Shown one piece after another: positions 55,675 through 64,000 of a DNA stretch of 64,000 nt. Source of the stretch: Rhizobium gallicum bv. gallicum R602sp (GTDB taxonomy: Bacteria > Pseudomonadota > Alphaproteobacteria > Rhizobiales > Rhizobiaceae); NCBI RefSeq assembly GCF_000816845.1, contig NZ_CP006880.1:1-64000 (forward strand). The letters are read 5' to 3'. The notes under the pieces were generated by a model. That model was not told the DNA's origin. It worked only from the letters and a program-made list of their open reading frames with translations, and did not search any database. Positions within the stretch are counted from its first letter, which is position 1. Every line of letters starts with the position of its first letter. The position numbers were made by a program, and so were the translations under genes.

Positions 55675-57657
55675 TCATACGGCCCAGCAGGAGCAACCGA
55701 GAGCACCGAAAAAGGCCTTTAGGTCAGCGATTGGCAGTTTCGAAGTCCATGCCCCGGCATGGTCGTGGCCATGCACGCCGCAGTCGCTGGCACAGCCGCA
55801 TGTCGATATCGCCGTGCGGCGAAGCGAGCGCTTGCCGGCGCCTTCCGGGTCTCCCCAGGCGGCATAACCGCCGAAAGCCCTGACAGGCGACCAATCGGGC
55901 ATTGCAGGCGGCACGTCGTTCTCATCGAGCGCCTTGAAGTCGCCGGCACCGTAGACGATCTTGCCGCCGACCATGGTGAGGTCTGACGTCAGGAATGAAA
56001 TCTCGTCTTCGGAGCAAGAGAAAAAGTCCTTGTCCGGCACGACGAGATCGGCGAACTGGCCCTTCTCAATGCGGCCCTTCTTGCCTTCTTCGTTGGAGAA
56101 CCAAGTGACGTTTTCGGTCCACATCCTAAGCGCCGTTTCGCGGTCAAGGCAGTTGGCGCGGGGATAGAGCTGCATGCCGCCCACGGTCTTGCCGGTCACC
56201 ATCCAGGAGAGCGAAACCCACGGGTTGTAGGAGGCAACGCGGGTCGCATCTGTGCCGGCGGAGACGTTGATGCCCTTCTCGAGCATGCGCTTGATCGGCG
56301 GCGTGGCTTCTGCAACGCCGTGACCATAGCGTTCGACAAAGTATTCGCCCTGATAGGCCATGCGATGCTGCGTCGCGATGCCACCACCAAGCGCTGCGAT
56401 CCTATCGATGGAGCGGTCCGATATCGTCTCTGCATGGTCGAAGAACCAGTTCAGGCCTTCGAGCGGGATGTCCCTGTTGACCTTCTCGAACACGTCGAGC
56501 GAGCGGCTGATGGTTTCGTCATAGGTGGCATGAAGGCGCCAAGGCCAACGGTTTTCGGCCAGCACCCGCACCACGTCTTCAAGTTCGCCTTCCATTTCCG
56601 GCGGCATGTCCGGGCGCGGCTGGCGGAAGTCTTCGAAATCCGCGGCCGAGAAGACCAGCATCTCGCCAGCGCCATTGTGGCGGAAGTAGTCGTTGCCCTG
56701 CTTGTATTTGACAGACCGCGTCCAGTTCAGGAAATCCTGCTTCTCTTCCTTCGGCTTCTGCGTAAATAGATTGTAGGCAAGGCGAACGGTAAGCTGATCT
56801 TCATCGGAGAGTTTCTGAATGACGGCATAGTCGTCCGGGTAGTTCTGGTAACCGCCCCCGGCATCAATGACGCCGGTGACGCCGAGCCGGTTCAGCTCGC
56901 GCATGAAATGGCGGGTGGAATTGACCTGGTAGTCGAACGGCAGTTTCGGCCCCTTGGCGAGCGTCGAATAAAGAACGCCGGCATTCGGCTTTGCCAGCAG
57001 CATGCCAGTCGGATTGCCATTGGTATCGCGGGTAATTTCCCCGCCCGGCGGATTCGGCGTATCGCGGGTGTAACCGACGGCACGAAGTGCTGCGCCGTTC
57101 AGGAGCGCCCGGTCATAGAGATGGAGTAGGAAAACCGGAGTATCCGGCGCGATCGCGTTGATCTCTTCGATCGTCGGCAGGCGCTTTTCGACAAACTGAT
57201 GTTCGGTGAAACCGCCGACGACTCGCACCCATTGCGGGGCTGGCGTGATCGCCACCTGCCGCTTCAGCATGTCCATGGCGTCGGCAAGGCTGCGGATGCC
57301 ATCCCAACGCAGTTCCATATTGTAGTTGAGACCGCCACGCACGACGTGGGTGTGGTTATCAATCAGGCCGGGCAGCACGCGTTTGCCCTTTAGATCGATC
57401 ACCTTTGTACTCGGCCCGGCAAGCGCCATGATCTCGCTGTCGCTGCCCACTTCCATGAACAAGCCATCCTTAATGGCGATCGCCGTGGCATTCGGGTTGG
57501 TGCGGTCGAGCGTAGTGATCAATCCATGATGAAGGACGATATCTGCATACATTGGAGCGACTCCGGTCTTGACGGGATCGGCGGCATGGGCCGTAGAAAA
57601 CAGATTTGAAAAGGCGAGGCTCGATGCTGCGCCCAGGAAGGTGCGGCGCGTCGTCAT
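55675..57657 (-). CDS. Exported amidohydrolase (YtcJ-like, amidohydrolase family 3)
   Basis: A 660-residue metal-dependent hydrolase with a Tat signal at the N-terminus (TRRTFLGAASSLAFS). The first metal site is DNHTHV, with further ligands likely in FFDHAETI and SAGTDATR. The family hydrolyses amide or ester bonds; natural substrates are often unknown. The last 45 residues form an unusual Cys/His-rich tail: Cys620, Cys622, Cys626, His629, His631, His633 and Cys655, Cys657. The start shares one base with the stop of the XapX gene. It sits mid-operon. Confidence 0.88.
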   Translation of the reverse strand: MTTRRTFLGAASSLAFSNLFSTAHAADPVKTGVAPMYADIVLHHGLITTLDRTNPNATAIAIKDGLFMEVGSDSEIMALAGPSTKVIDLKGKRVLPGLIDNHTHVVRGGLNYNMELRWDGIRSLADAMDMLKRQVAITPAPQWVRVVGGFTEHQFVEKRLPTIEEINAIAPDTPVFLLHLYDRALLNGAALRAVGYTRDTPNPPGGEITRDTNGNPTGMLLAKPNAGVLYSTLAKGPKLPFDYQVNSTRHFMRELNRLGVTGVIDAGGGYQNYPDDYAVIQKLSDEDQLTVRLAYNLFTQKPKEEKQDFLNWTRSVKYKQGNDYFRHNGAGEMLVFSAADFEDFRQPRPDMPPEMEGELEDVVRVLAENRWPWRLHATYDETISRSLDVFEKVNRDIPLEGLNWFFDHAETISDRSIDRIAALGGGIATQHRMAYQGEYFVERYGHGVAEATPPIKRMLEKGINVSAGTDATRVASYNPWVSLSWMVTGKTVGGMQLYPRANCLDRETALRMWTENVTWFSNEEGKKGRIEKGQFADLVVPDKDFFSCSEDEISFLTSDLTMVGGKIVYGAGDFKALDENDVPPAMPDWSPVRAFGGYAAWGDPEGAGKRSLRRTAISTCGCASDCGVHGHDHAGAWTSKLPIADLKAFFGALGCSCWAV

Positions 57658-57947
57658 CAGCTTTTCCCCAATGTCGGATCTTTGCGCTGGGAGGTCACCT
57701 CCACCACGTTCGGACCGCCTTGCGGGAGGTGGCCGAACATGTGCGGCTTTACCTGATGCAGCCAGGAAAGGGCAGCAGGCTCGCGAGTCCAGATGCTTTT
57801 TGCCAGCGGAACGAGCTGCTCACCGACGAGGATCCCAAGCAAACCGATGAGAGCGACGACAGGCGGGGCGGGCGAACGGACGTTGAGCAGGCTGTAGATC
57901 ACGCCCACCAGCACGCCGGCACCGAGTGACAGGAGATAGATTTTCAT
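57657..57947 (-). CDS. XapX-domain (DUF1427) membrane protein
   Basis: A 96-residue protein whose first half is the two-helix XapX domain (MKIYLLSLGAGVLVGVIYSL, VVALIGLLGILVGEQLVP). The remainder is soluble. XapX proteins are found beside MhqO-like and isochorismatase genes in operons of this type; the function is not known. The start is taken where the domain begins; a longer frame starts 10 codons upstream. It overlaps the amidohydrolase start by one base. Confidence 0.8.
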   Translation of the reverse strand: MKIYLLSLGAGVLVGVIYSLLNVRSPAPPVVALIGLLGILVGEQLVPLAKSIWTREPAALSWLHQVKPHMFGHLPQGGPNVVEVTSQRKDPTLGKS

Positions 57948-58018
57948 GGAGGAGACCCTTCGCTTTGTAGGAAGCAATTCGCTCCGGCAGGTGGCGTCCT
58001 GCCGGAGCGATGCCGGGT

Positions 58019-58708
58019 TTACTTGGCCGGGTTGGGGCCGATGCGCCTGCCGTGGATGACCCGCTCAGAGCCGCCGTGAACGTGGGTGACGGCATAATCG
58101 ATGCCCATGCCGTAAGCACCGGAATGCTCCTTCACCAGAGAGGTAACCGCCTCGTAGGTTTCCTTGCGGGCCCAGTCGCGCTGCCATTCCAGCAGGACCT
58201 GCTGCCAGGTGACTGGAACGACACCCGCCTGCACCATGCGGTCCATGGCGTATTTGTGCGCGTCGACAGACGTGCCGCCGGAGGCATCCGCGACCATGTA
58301 GATTTCATAGTCGGTATCGTTCATGCAGGAGAGGGCGAACGTCGTGTTGCAGACCTCGGTCCAGAGACCAGCGACGACGATCTTCTTGCGGCCGTTGGCG
58401 GCGTTCTTGGCAAGTGCATCGCGGACGTTCTGATCGTCCCAGGAGTTCATCGAGGTGCGCTCGAGAATGTCGTTGTCGGGGACCACGGCGAGCAGTTCGG
58501 GAAAGGTGTTGCCCGAGAAAGAGTCGGTCTCGACGGTGGTGATCGTGGTCGGGATGTTGAAGATCCTGGCTGCTTTGGCAAGGCCCACGACGTTGTTCTT
58601 CAAAGTCTGGCGATCGATCGACTGGACGCCGAAGGCCATCTGGGGCTGCTGGTCGATGAAGATGATCTGGCTGTTCTGCGGGGTCAGGACCTGAAGCTTG
58701 TTAGACAT
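58019..58708 (-). CDS. Isochorismatase-family hydrolase (YcaC-like)
   Basis: A 229-residue cysteine hydrolase: Asp in FIDQQPQM, Lys in the GRKKIVVAGLWTE segment region, and nucleophile Cys in WTEVCNTTFA. The family resembles YcaC, a hydrolase of unknown physiological substrate induced by several toxicants. AAGGAAAA precedes the ATG MSNKLQVL. It lies between the dioxygenase and XapX genes in the operon. Confidence 0.9.
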   Translation of the reverse strand: MSNKLQVLTPQNSQIIFIDQQPQMAFGVQSIDRQTLKNNVVGLAKAARIFNIPTTITTVETDSFSGNTFPELLAVVPDNDILERTSMNSWDDQNVRDALAKNAANGRKKIVVAGLWTEVCNTTFALSCMNDTDYEIYMVADASGGTSVDAHKYAMDRMVQAGVVPVTWQQVLLEWQRDWARKETYEAVTSLVKEHSGAYGMGIDYAVTHVHGGSERVIHGRRIGPNPAK

Positions 58709-58814
58709 CTCGTGTTTTCCTTCTAGTTGGATTGAAGATAGCAATGGGGCAGGGGTCGCTGCGCGTCTTGAACGTTGGGACGCTGGATTGTCGGAAAGCG
58801 ACCTGGCTGGAACA

Positions 58815-59747
58815 TTAGGCCGCAAGTGGCGCAAGCTCGGCCTCGATTTGGGCACGGTAGGGCTCGTAGCGGCCCGGTAACTTCAGAGCCTCCCCAAGGT
58901 GCGCTGTGTCTTCGTCGCGGTTGAAACCGGGTTCGTTGGTGGCAATTTCGAACAGCACGCCGCCGGGGGTGCGGAAGTAGATCGCCCAGAAGTAGTCGCG
59001 GTCGATGACCGGGGTGACCTGGTAACCGGTGTCCATCAGGGCCTTGCGGACTTCAAGCTGTTTTGCGCGATTCTCGACAGCGAAGGCGATGTGGTGAACC
59101 GAACCCGCGCCCTGCCTTGCGAAAGGCGTTTGTGGAAGGGCCTCAAGGTCGATCGTGTCGGCACCATTGCCGCCGGGGATAACGAACCGGGTGACGGCAC
59201 CTTCGGTCTCAGTGCGCTGGTAGCCCATGAACTCGAGAAGCTCGGTGGTGGCAGCCGTGTCGTGGAGACGAAACCGTGCCCCGGAGAAGCCCCGGATGGC
59301 GAAGCTGTCATCAATTCCGGCACCACTCCACGCTGTACGGACGTCGCCGGCCGTTTCGATCAGGGCAAGGCCTTCACCATCCGGACCGATAAAGCGCAGG
59401 CGGTTGGCGCCGAAGATTTTATCTGCTTCGAGGAGATTCGTATCTTTCGCGCTCAGGCGATCCTGCCAGAAGGAGAGCGAGCCTTCCGGGACGGCGAACT
59501 GTGTCTCGCTGACTTCGCCAACGCCGGCCCGGCCGCGCATCGCGTCAGGGAATGGAAAGTAGGTCACGACCGTGCCAGGAGTGCCATTTTCATTGCCGTA
59601 GTAGAGGTGATAGACAGTCGGGTCATCAAAGTTCACGGTCTTCTTGACCCTGCGCATGCCGAGGGTCTCAGTGAAGAAGGCGTTGTTCCGGCGGGCTTCC
59701 GATGCCATGGACGTGATGTGATGCAGTCCCTTGATGTCCCTGATCAT
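58815..59747 (-). CDS. MhqO-like ring-cleaving extradiol dioxygenase (glyoxalase fold)
   Basis: A 310-residue protein of the vicinal oxygen chelate superfamily, with two repeated glyoxalase modules. The first opens IKGLHHITSMASEARRN; the second carries GSVHHIAFAVENR, with Glu in GVLFEIATNEPGF, supplying the His/His/Glu metal site. Length and arrangement match MhqO-type enzymes that open hydroquinone or catechol rings in quinone resistance. It heads the seven-gene operon and is divergent from the LysR gene. Confidence 0.9.
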   Translation of the reverse strand: MIRDIKGLHHITSMASEARRNNAFFTETLGMRRVKKTVNFDDPTVYHLYYGNENGTPGTVVTYFPFPDAMRGRAGVGEVSETQFAVPEGSLSFWQDRLSAKDTNLLEADKIFGANRLRFIGPDGEGLALIETAGDVRTAWSGAGIDDSFAIRGFSGARFRLHDTAATTELLEFMGYQRTETEGAVTRFVIPGGNGADTIDLEALPQTPFARQGAGSVHHIAFAVENRAKQLEVRKALMDTGYQVTPVIDRDYFWAIYFRTPGGVLFEIATNEPGFNRDEDTAHLGEALKLPGRYEPYRAQIEAELAPLAA

Positions 59748-59866
59748 GATGCTTGTCTTTCCGCAGCTGCGCTGTTCGTGTGGTGTGATTAAAAACCTAC
59801 GCCAGTTGATCAGCGGTCGGAATTGCAATAAAACTTGCGAGTGAATTGCGCAGGATGAAATAATAG

Positions 59867-60766
59867 ATGAACGACTATAAGGCTCTGAGGACCTTTCTTC
59901 TGGCTGCCGAGAAGCGCAACTTTGCGCAAGTCGCGCGCGAACTCGACATGACGCCCGCAGCGGTCACCAGAGCGATCGCCGCCTTGGAGGAAGACCTTGG
60001 GGTGCAGCTCTTTGTCCGAACCACGCGTCAGGTGTCGCTGACGACCGAGGGGGCGATCTACGCTGCGCAAATCCAGCCGGCGATGGCTGCGCTGGAGAAT
60101 GCCCGCAAGGACGTGATGAACACGCACAAGGCCGATCACGGTCGGCTGCGGATCAGCGCGCCGACCTGGTTCGGCCAGCAGGTGCTTCCTCCCATCCTTT
60201 CAAGCTTCCAGGAGCGATTTCCCAAGATCAGCTTTGAAATCTCCCTCGCGGACGGTCTCGTGAACATCATCGACGATGACTACGACCTCGCTATCCGCAT
60301 CTCGGCTGCACCGTCCGACAAGTTCACAATCTGGCGGAAGATCAGTTTCGTGCGCCGTATCCTCGTCGCCGCTCCAGGGAGCCGATTCGTAAACATGAAG
60401 CATCCCAGCGAATTGACCCCTGACGACTGCCTTGCATACAGCGGCGAGAGCAAGCGGGAGAACTGGGCGTTGTCGGACGGCAGTGGCAGTACCAACATCT
60501 CAGCAGGCCGCGCGTTTAGCGCCAACAGCGGCGAAGTCCTCGCAAGCATGGCTGCCGACGGGGCGGGTGTCGCCATGCTGCCGAAGTTCCACGTAGCCGA
60601 ACAACTGCGCACCGGACGGCTAGTCCACGTCCTGCAGAACTGGTCGCCGCCGGATTTGTGGCTGACGCTCTACTATCCGCCCTATCAAGCGCTGCCCCCG
60701 CGCATCGCATCGTTTTCGAAATTCTTCGAACAACAAGTACCAGCGTTTATGACGGCAATGGAATGA
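59867..60766 (+). CDS. LysR-family regulator of the divergent detoxification operon
   Basis: A 299-residue LysR-type regulator with N-terminal helix-turn-helix (RTFLLAAEKRNFAQVARELDMTPAAVTRAIAALEE) and C-terminal PBP-like effector domain (SGESKRENWALSDGSG). The 120-base region before it is shared with the dioxygenase gene and is the likely binding site. Quinones or related electrophiles are plausible inducers, judged by the genes it faces. Confidence 0.93.
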   Translation: MNDYKALRTFLLAAEKRNFAQVARELDMTPAAVTRAIAALEEDLGVQLFVRTTRQVSLTTEGAIYAAQIQPAMAALENARKDVMNTHKADHGRLRISAPTWFGQQVLPPILSSFQERFPKISFEISLADGLVNIIDDDYDLAIRISAAPSDKFTIWRKISFVRRILVAAPGSRFVNMKHPSELTPDDCLAYSGESKRENWALSDGSGSTNISAGRAFSANSGEVLASMAADGAGVAMLPKFHVAEQLRTGRLVHVLQNWSPPDLWLTLYYPPYQALPPRIASFSKFFEQQVPAFMTAME

Positions 60767-61055
60767 CCTTCGCCGTGATAATGTTGGACTGCGCTGCTAT
60801 TACAAAAGCCGTTTAAAACAATTCTAGATCACCAATCTTGCGGCCTCCTCCCCCACTTACGTTCCGCATCATTGTGGGGTCGTGGAGCGATCATCACGGG
60901 CTGCGTTCGTGAATTTTGTTTGTGTCTAGAGAATGATCTCACGCCAGCGGTAATCACCTCGATCAAATGGAACATGACCCAGCGCTAAACGTTGAGTGAT
61001 GTCGGAGTGTATCTACGAGTAAATACACCGTACCGGGCACTCCTAGGAGACGTAA
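60767..61055. other. Gap after the LysR gene
   Basis: I see no gene here. The region contains short AT-rich stretches that might hold the promoter of the small membrane peptide. Confidence 0.35.
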
Positions 61056-61139
61056 ATGGATATCACCACACTTCTCATCATAGTTCTGATCGTTGTTCTG
61101 CTTGGCGGCGGCTGGTACGGCCGAGGGCGCTGGTATTAA
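61056..61139 (+). CDS. 27-residue single-helix membrane peptide
   Basis: A short open frame begins MDITTLLIIVLIVVLL, a single hydrophobic helix, and ends in a Gly/Tyr/Arg/Trp tail. TAGGAGACGTAA precedes the ATG, giving strong translation support. Similar tiny helix-plus-glycine-tail proteins occur in Rhizobiales; their function is unknown. Confidence 0.6.
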   Translation: MDITTLLIIVLIVVLLGGGWYGRGRWY

Positions 61140-61770
61140 GCGAGGCGGAGACTTGTCCGCGACGTGAACAGCTCGGTCATCGCCCGACGCTGGGGCGTCA
61201 ACCGCGGATTGGCGGCGCGAGGCCGGGCTGACTTCTTGACGATCGGCGAAAGCCTGGTCGCGCCCGAGTTGGCGCAGGCGAGGGTGGCGGCGTTGCGGGG
61301 ACGCCGATGTTGCACTTTCGCCGAATGGCGTGAAGATCATGGTAGCGACTGCAGCCTATCGACTTTCGGCGCGGCATGAATGCTCTGGTGGCGCTTGGTA
61401 TTGTGGCGACGTGTTCGTGTTCCGCGCCAAGTATCTCGATCGACTTCGCTGAAATTACTGGGATCAGGCATGATCCTGGCAACGAAGTGGCTCGAGGCGG
61501 GCAAGTTGGTCATCGCGTGCTTGAAGCAGGAGAGAGGCGCATCGCATTACAAATATAGGTGATAAAAATAGCCGGCCTGGGCCCGATCGCTGTCGTAAGC
61601 CCAAATCAGGCAAGACGACCACTTCTGTCGTTGATCACCGGTATGTCCCCATCGAAGTTCGATTGCCGCTCCTAGACCGGAAGATTTCATCAAGCCAGCG
61701 AATGTGACAAACAGCACATTGCTCGAGGCGCGGCGCGGCAGCTCAAGAATCCGAATGAGCCGCATACATG
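61140..61770. other. Long gap with no supported gene
   Basis: Competing frames on both strands lack ribosome binding sites or family resemblance. I see no structured RNA. Confidence 0.4.
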
Positions 61771-61771
61771 T

Positions 61772-61799
61772 TCGCGGCCCGAAATGAGGGGGGCCGCGA
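61772..61799 (-). terminator. Terminator hairpin of the epoxide hydrolase gene
   Basis: TCGCGGCCC pairs perfectly with GGGCCGCGA across a 10-base loop, 20 bases after the hydrolase stop. It has no clear U tract. Confidence 0.65.
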
Positions 61800-61819
61800 T
61801 TACTACGTGTTAGCTGATA

Positions 61820-63157
61820 TTATCGGACAGACTTGAACGCTGCGCGCAACTCTTCCGCAAAGAGCCGGGGCTGTTCCCACGCAGCAAAATGTCCACCTTT
61901 CGCTACCTGATTATAGTAGTACAAAGTCGGATACGCTTGCTTGCTCCAGCTCTCAGGTGCCTTGTAGATTTCCTTAGGAAATACGGAAATGGCAACCGGT
62001 ATTTTGATTTCTTTGGTCCTTTGCGCCTCGGCGCTGAAGTTGTTGTTGTTGTTTTCCCAATAGAAACGAGAGGATGACGCTCCGGTGTTCGTCAGCCAGT
62101 ACAAAGTGATGTCATCGAGCATCTCGTCCTTGGACAGGACACGCTCAGGGACGCCATCACTGTCGCTCCACTGGGCAAATTTTTCGTACATCCATGCGGC
62201 AAGACCCGCGGGCGAGTCTGACAGCGAGTAGCCAATGGTCTGCGGGCGGGTCACCATCATCGCACCGTACGCGGCATTGCGTCCAAAAAATGTGCTAAGC
62301 GACTGGAAGGCTTCGCGTTCTGATGTCTTCAGGTCAGACGGGGCGGGGTCGCCGCTATTGATCGCTCTAATCAGTTCGCCTGGAACCGTTGCGGGCATAT
62401 TGAGATGTATCGCACGCAAACCCTTTGGTGCCTGGCGAGCCAGCGCATCGGATACTACCGAGCCATGATCCCCACCCTGGGAAACGTAATGCTCATATCC
62501 GAGCCTCTTCATGAGGGTGTCCCAAGCCCGTGCAGTGCGATCAGGACCCCAGCCCAAATCCGTCGGCTTCCCAGAAAAGCCGTAGCCGGGGATGGAAGGG
62601 ATGACAACATCAAATGCATCCTCGGCGCGGCCGCCGTAACCTGTGGGATCGGTAAGAGGGCCGATGGACTTAATGAACTCGAATGTTGAACCGGGCCAGC
62701 CGTGAGTGAGAACCACGGGGAGGGCGTTGGGGTGACGGGAGCGAACATGGATGAACTGGATCTCGACCCCATCGATCGTTGTGATGAATTCCGGCAATGA
62801 ATTGAGCTGCGCCTCGGCTTTACGCCAGTTGTAATCAGTGCCCCAATAGCGAACCAGTTCCTGAACTTGCGCCAGTTGAATACCTTGCGAGGAATCATCG
62901 ACGGTTTCCCTGTCGGGCCAGCGTGTCTCGGAAATGCGCTTGCGTAAATCATCGAGTTGAGATTGTGGGACGTTAATATGGAACGGACGGATACTCTCAT
63001 CCGAGCTGGTACTCTTTGCCGACGTGGCCGAAATGGCATCGGCGGCGATTGCCGGGAGGACGTATCCCGCAGGAACGAGCATGAGGGAGCCAACCGCAAC
63101 TGCAATCAGGCGGCCAGCGAAATGGACTCGAATAGAGGCGATTTCAGTTCTAGTCAT
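61820..63157 (-). CDS. Exported epoxide hydrolase (EHN domain type)
   Basis: A 445-residue alpha/beta hydrolase of the epoxide hydrolase EHN family. The N-terminus contains a Sec-like signal (LIAVAVGSLMLVPAGYVLPAIAADA). The EHN cap follows (IRPFHINVPQSQLDDLRKRISETRWP), then THGWPGST (oxyanion hole), the nucleophile Asp in SQGGDHGS, Tyr-rich cap and the terminal GGHFAAWEQP His. The ATG is supported by CGGAGAG. Substrate unknown. It is a single gene followed by a strong hairpin. Confidence 0.9.
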   Translation of the reverse strand: MTRTEIASIRVHFAGRLIAVAVGSLMLVPAGYVLPAIAADAISATSAKSTSSDESIRPFHINVPQSQLDDLRKRISETRWPDRETVDDSSQGIQLAQVQELVRYWGTDYNWRKAEAQLNSLPEFITTIDGVEIQFIHVRSRHPNALPVVLTHGWPGSTFEFIKSIGPLTDPTGYGGRAEDAFDVVIPSIPGYGFSGKPTDLGWGPDRTARAWDTLMKRLGYEHYVSQGGDHGSVVSDALARQAPKGLRAIHLNMPATVPGELIRAINSGDPAPSDLKTSEREAFQSLSTFFGRNAAYGAMMVTRPQTIGYSLSDSPAGLAAWMYEKFAQWSDSDGVPERVLSKDEMLDDITLYWLTNTGASSSRFYWENNNNNFSAEAQRTKEIKIPVAISVFPKEIYKAPESWSKQAYPTLYYYNQVAKGGHFAAWEQPRLFAEELRAAFKSVR

Positions 63158-63589
63158 AAGATACTCTCCGTTGTTTTGCCTGTTGGTGACGGAGAGCAGG
63201 CTAGAGGGCGGACGTATCCAGCATGTTTTGAAAATTTGCCGGAAGTGTATCAGAGCGTAGCGTCGTGATCGTGAGCCCGCTCTACACATCGGTCGCAAAA
63301 GCCATTTTGTATCAGGGACTTGACAGTATGGTGAACACTGCGGCTCTGCAGGCATCCGGATCAGGCGACTGTAGGGCTAGGGATCGACTTGTTTGCTTGA
63401 TCGAATGTGCTCGCGAAGGGGTTAAGAGCGGTACGGCCTCGCTGAGGCAAATCTTATCCTGCCGACCCAGACGTCATTTTTGGCGAAGTGTGTTCTGGCA
63501 ATGCCGAGCGGCGATAGCTGTCGTGTCTTGGACAGTGCCGACATGCGCAGGCAGCGCCACTGCTCCCTGCGCATGTTGCGGATAAGTCG
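63158..63589. other. Gap between the two exported-enzyme genes
   Basis: Holds the promoter of the epoxide hydrolase on the minus strand; open frames here look random. No terminator of the cupin gene was identified. Confidence 0.35.
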
Positions 63590-63988
63590 TTATTTTGACG
63601 GTACGACCAGAGTCTGGCCTTTCTTGACGATATAGGTGGCAAGCTCCGAGGCTTTGCCAGTGCCTACATTTTGCGCCGAATGAGCAACGCCGGTCGGAAT
63701 GAAGAGTGATTGACCTGCGGAAAGGGTGACCGGCTCGCGTCCGTCTAATTTATACTCAAGCGCCCCTTCGATCACGTAGGCTATCTCTTCACCGGGGTGA
63801 GAATGCCTGGCGGCCAGAACACCCGGGAGAAAGTCGACACGGACCTGCACAACTTCGTGGGCGGGCACGTCGATATCGCTCTTGATGAGATCCGTGCGTA
63901 GCAGGGGTTCATCAGCGAACGCCTGCAACGGCGTCATTCCGCTGCTGAGAAACAGGAGGGTTGCGACAAATGCGTTGATCGGTTTCAT
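63590..63988 (-). CDS. Exported cupin protein
   Basis: A 132-residue single-domain cupin with a Sec signal ending near LQAFADE. Motif 1 is ARHSHPGEEIAYVIEGALEY (two His and Glu metal ligands) and motif 2 is SLFIPTGVAHSAQNVG (His ligand). This fold binds a metal and can act as dioxygenase, isomerase or sensor; the role is unknown. The gene is complete in the window. Confidence 0.9.
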   Translation of the reverse strand: MKPINAFVATLLFLSSGMTPLQAFADEPLLRTDLIKSDIDVPAHEVVQVRVDFLPGVLAARHSHPGEEIAYVIEGALEYKLDGREPVTLSAGQSLFIPTGVAHSAQNVGTGKASELATYIVKKGQTLVVPSK

Positions 63989-64000
63989 GCCTGTGTCCTT

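Overview
The window looks like accessory DNA from a Rhizobiaceae-type alphaproteobacterium (Rhizobium, Agrobacterium or Ensifer relatives). The sequence is GC-rich, much of the coding sits in ABC importer operons controlled by LacI, IclR, LysR or Lrp regulators, and ATGA or TGATG start/stop overlaps are frequent. The protein types (rhizobial methyl-accepting protein, DUF6894, AztD, Cbl-riboswitch importer) fit this. No tRNA, rRNA, CRISPR or replication origin was seen. The genus is inferred from gene content only.

1-13.3 kb. A minus-strand cobalamin-riboswitch operon encodes a corrinoid-type importer (binding protein, FecCD permease, ATPase). Upstream lies a lone AztD-like zinc metallochaperone gene with a Zur-box-like palindrome at its start. 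Next come a DUF4143 ATPase, a metallophosphoesterase, a YciF-like ferritin-fold protein, small proteins, an isochorismatase-like hydrolase, and the divergent oxyR/katG pair with a clear hairpin after katG.

13.6-25.3 kb. A NUDIX hydrolase is followed by a saccharopine dehydrogenase-like gene divergent from an Lrp/AsnC regulator. A five-gene peptide-type ABC operon faces a divergent IclR regulator and an RraA-like gene, and similar palindromes lie in front of both IclR-linked promoters. A chemotaxis receptor follows.

25.3-30.3 kb. This is a patchy region: an ABC-ATPase TOBE-domain remnant, an AT-rich operator-like repeat in front of an orphan AAA ATPase, an epoxide hydrolase-like protein and an AI-2E-family exporter.

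30.6-40.5 kb. A LacI-regulated sugar operon (binding protein, two permeases, GH32 beta-fructosidase, MalK-type ATPase) is split by two adjacent IS110-family elements of different subgroups. The second has matching subterminal inverted repeats and a 3' non-coding tail, as expected of an IS1111-type element.

40.6-50.2 kb. After a cold-shock gene comes the most unusual block: a tightly overlapping cluster of a periplasmic Tll0287/DUF3365-type c-heme protein, a hybrid histidine kinase, a single-domain response regulator, and a HisKA-like/REC/adenylyl-cyclase protein. It looks like a redox- or gas-sensing phosphorelay feeding cAMP synthesis. Decayed genes (a short-chain dehydrogenase and a possible GFA-family fragment), a multi-pass membrane protein and a VapBC toxin-antitoxin pair follow.

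50.3-64 kb. Two AraC regulators are followed by a seven-gene minus-strand operon controlled by a divergent LysR regulator: MhqO-like dioxygenase, isochorismatase, XapX, exported amidohydrolase, DoxX, MFS-ABM fusion and a Tat-type alpha/beta hydrolase. It resembles quinone or electrophile detoxification. An exported epoxide hydrolase and an exported cupin end the window.
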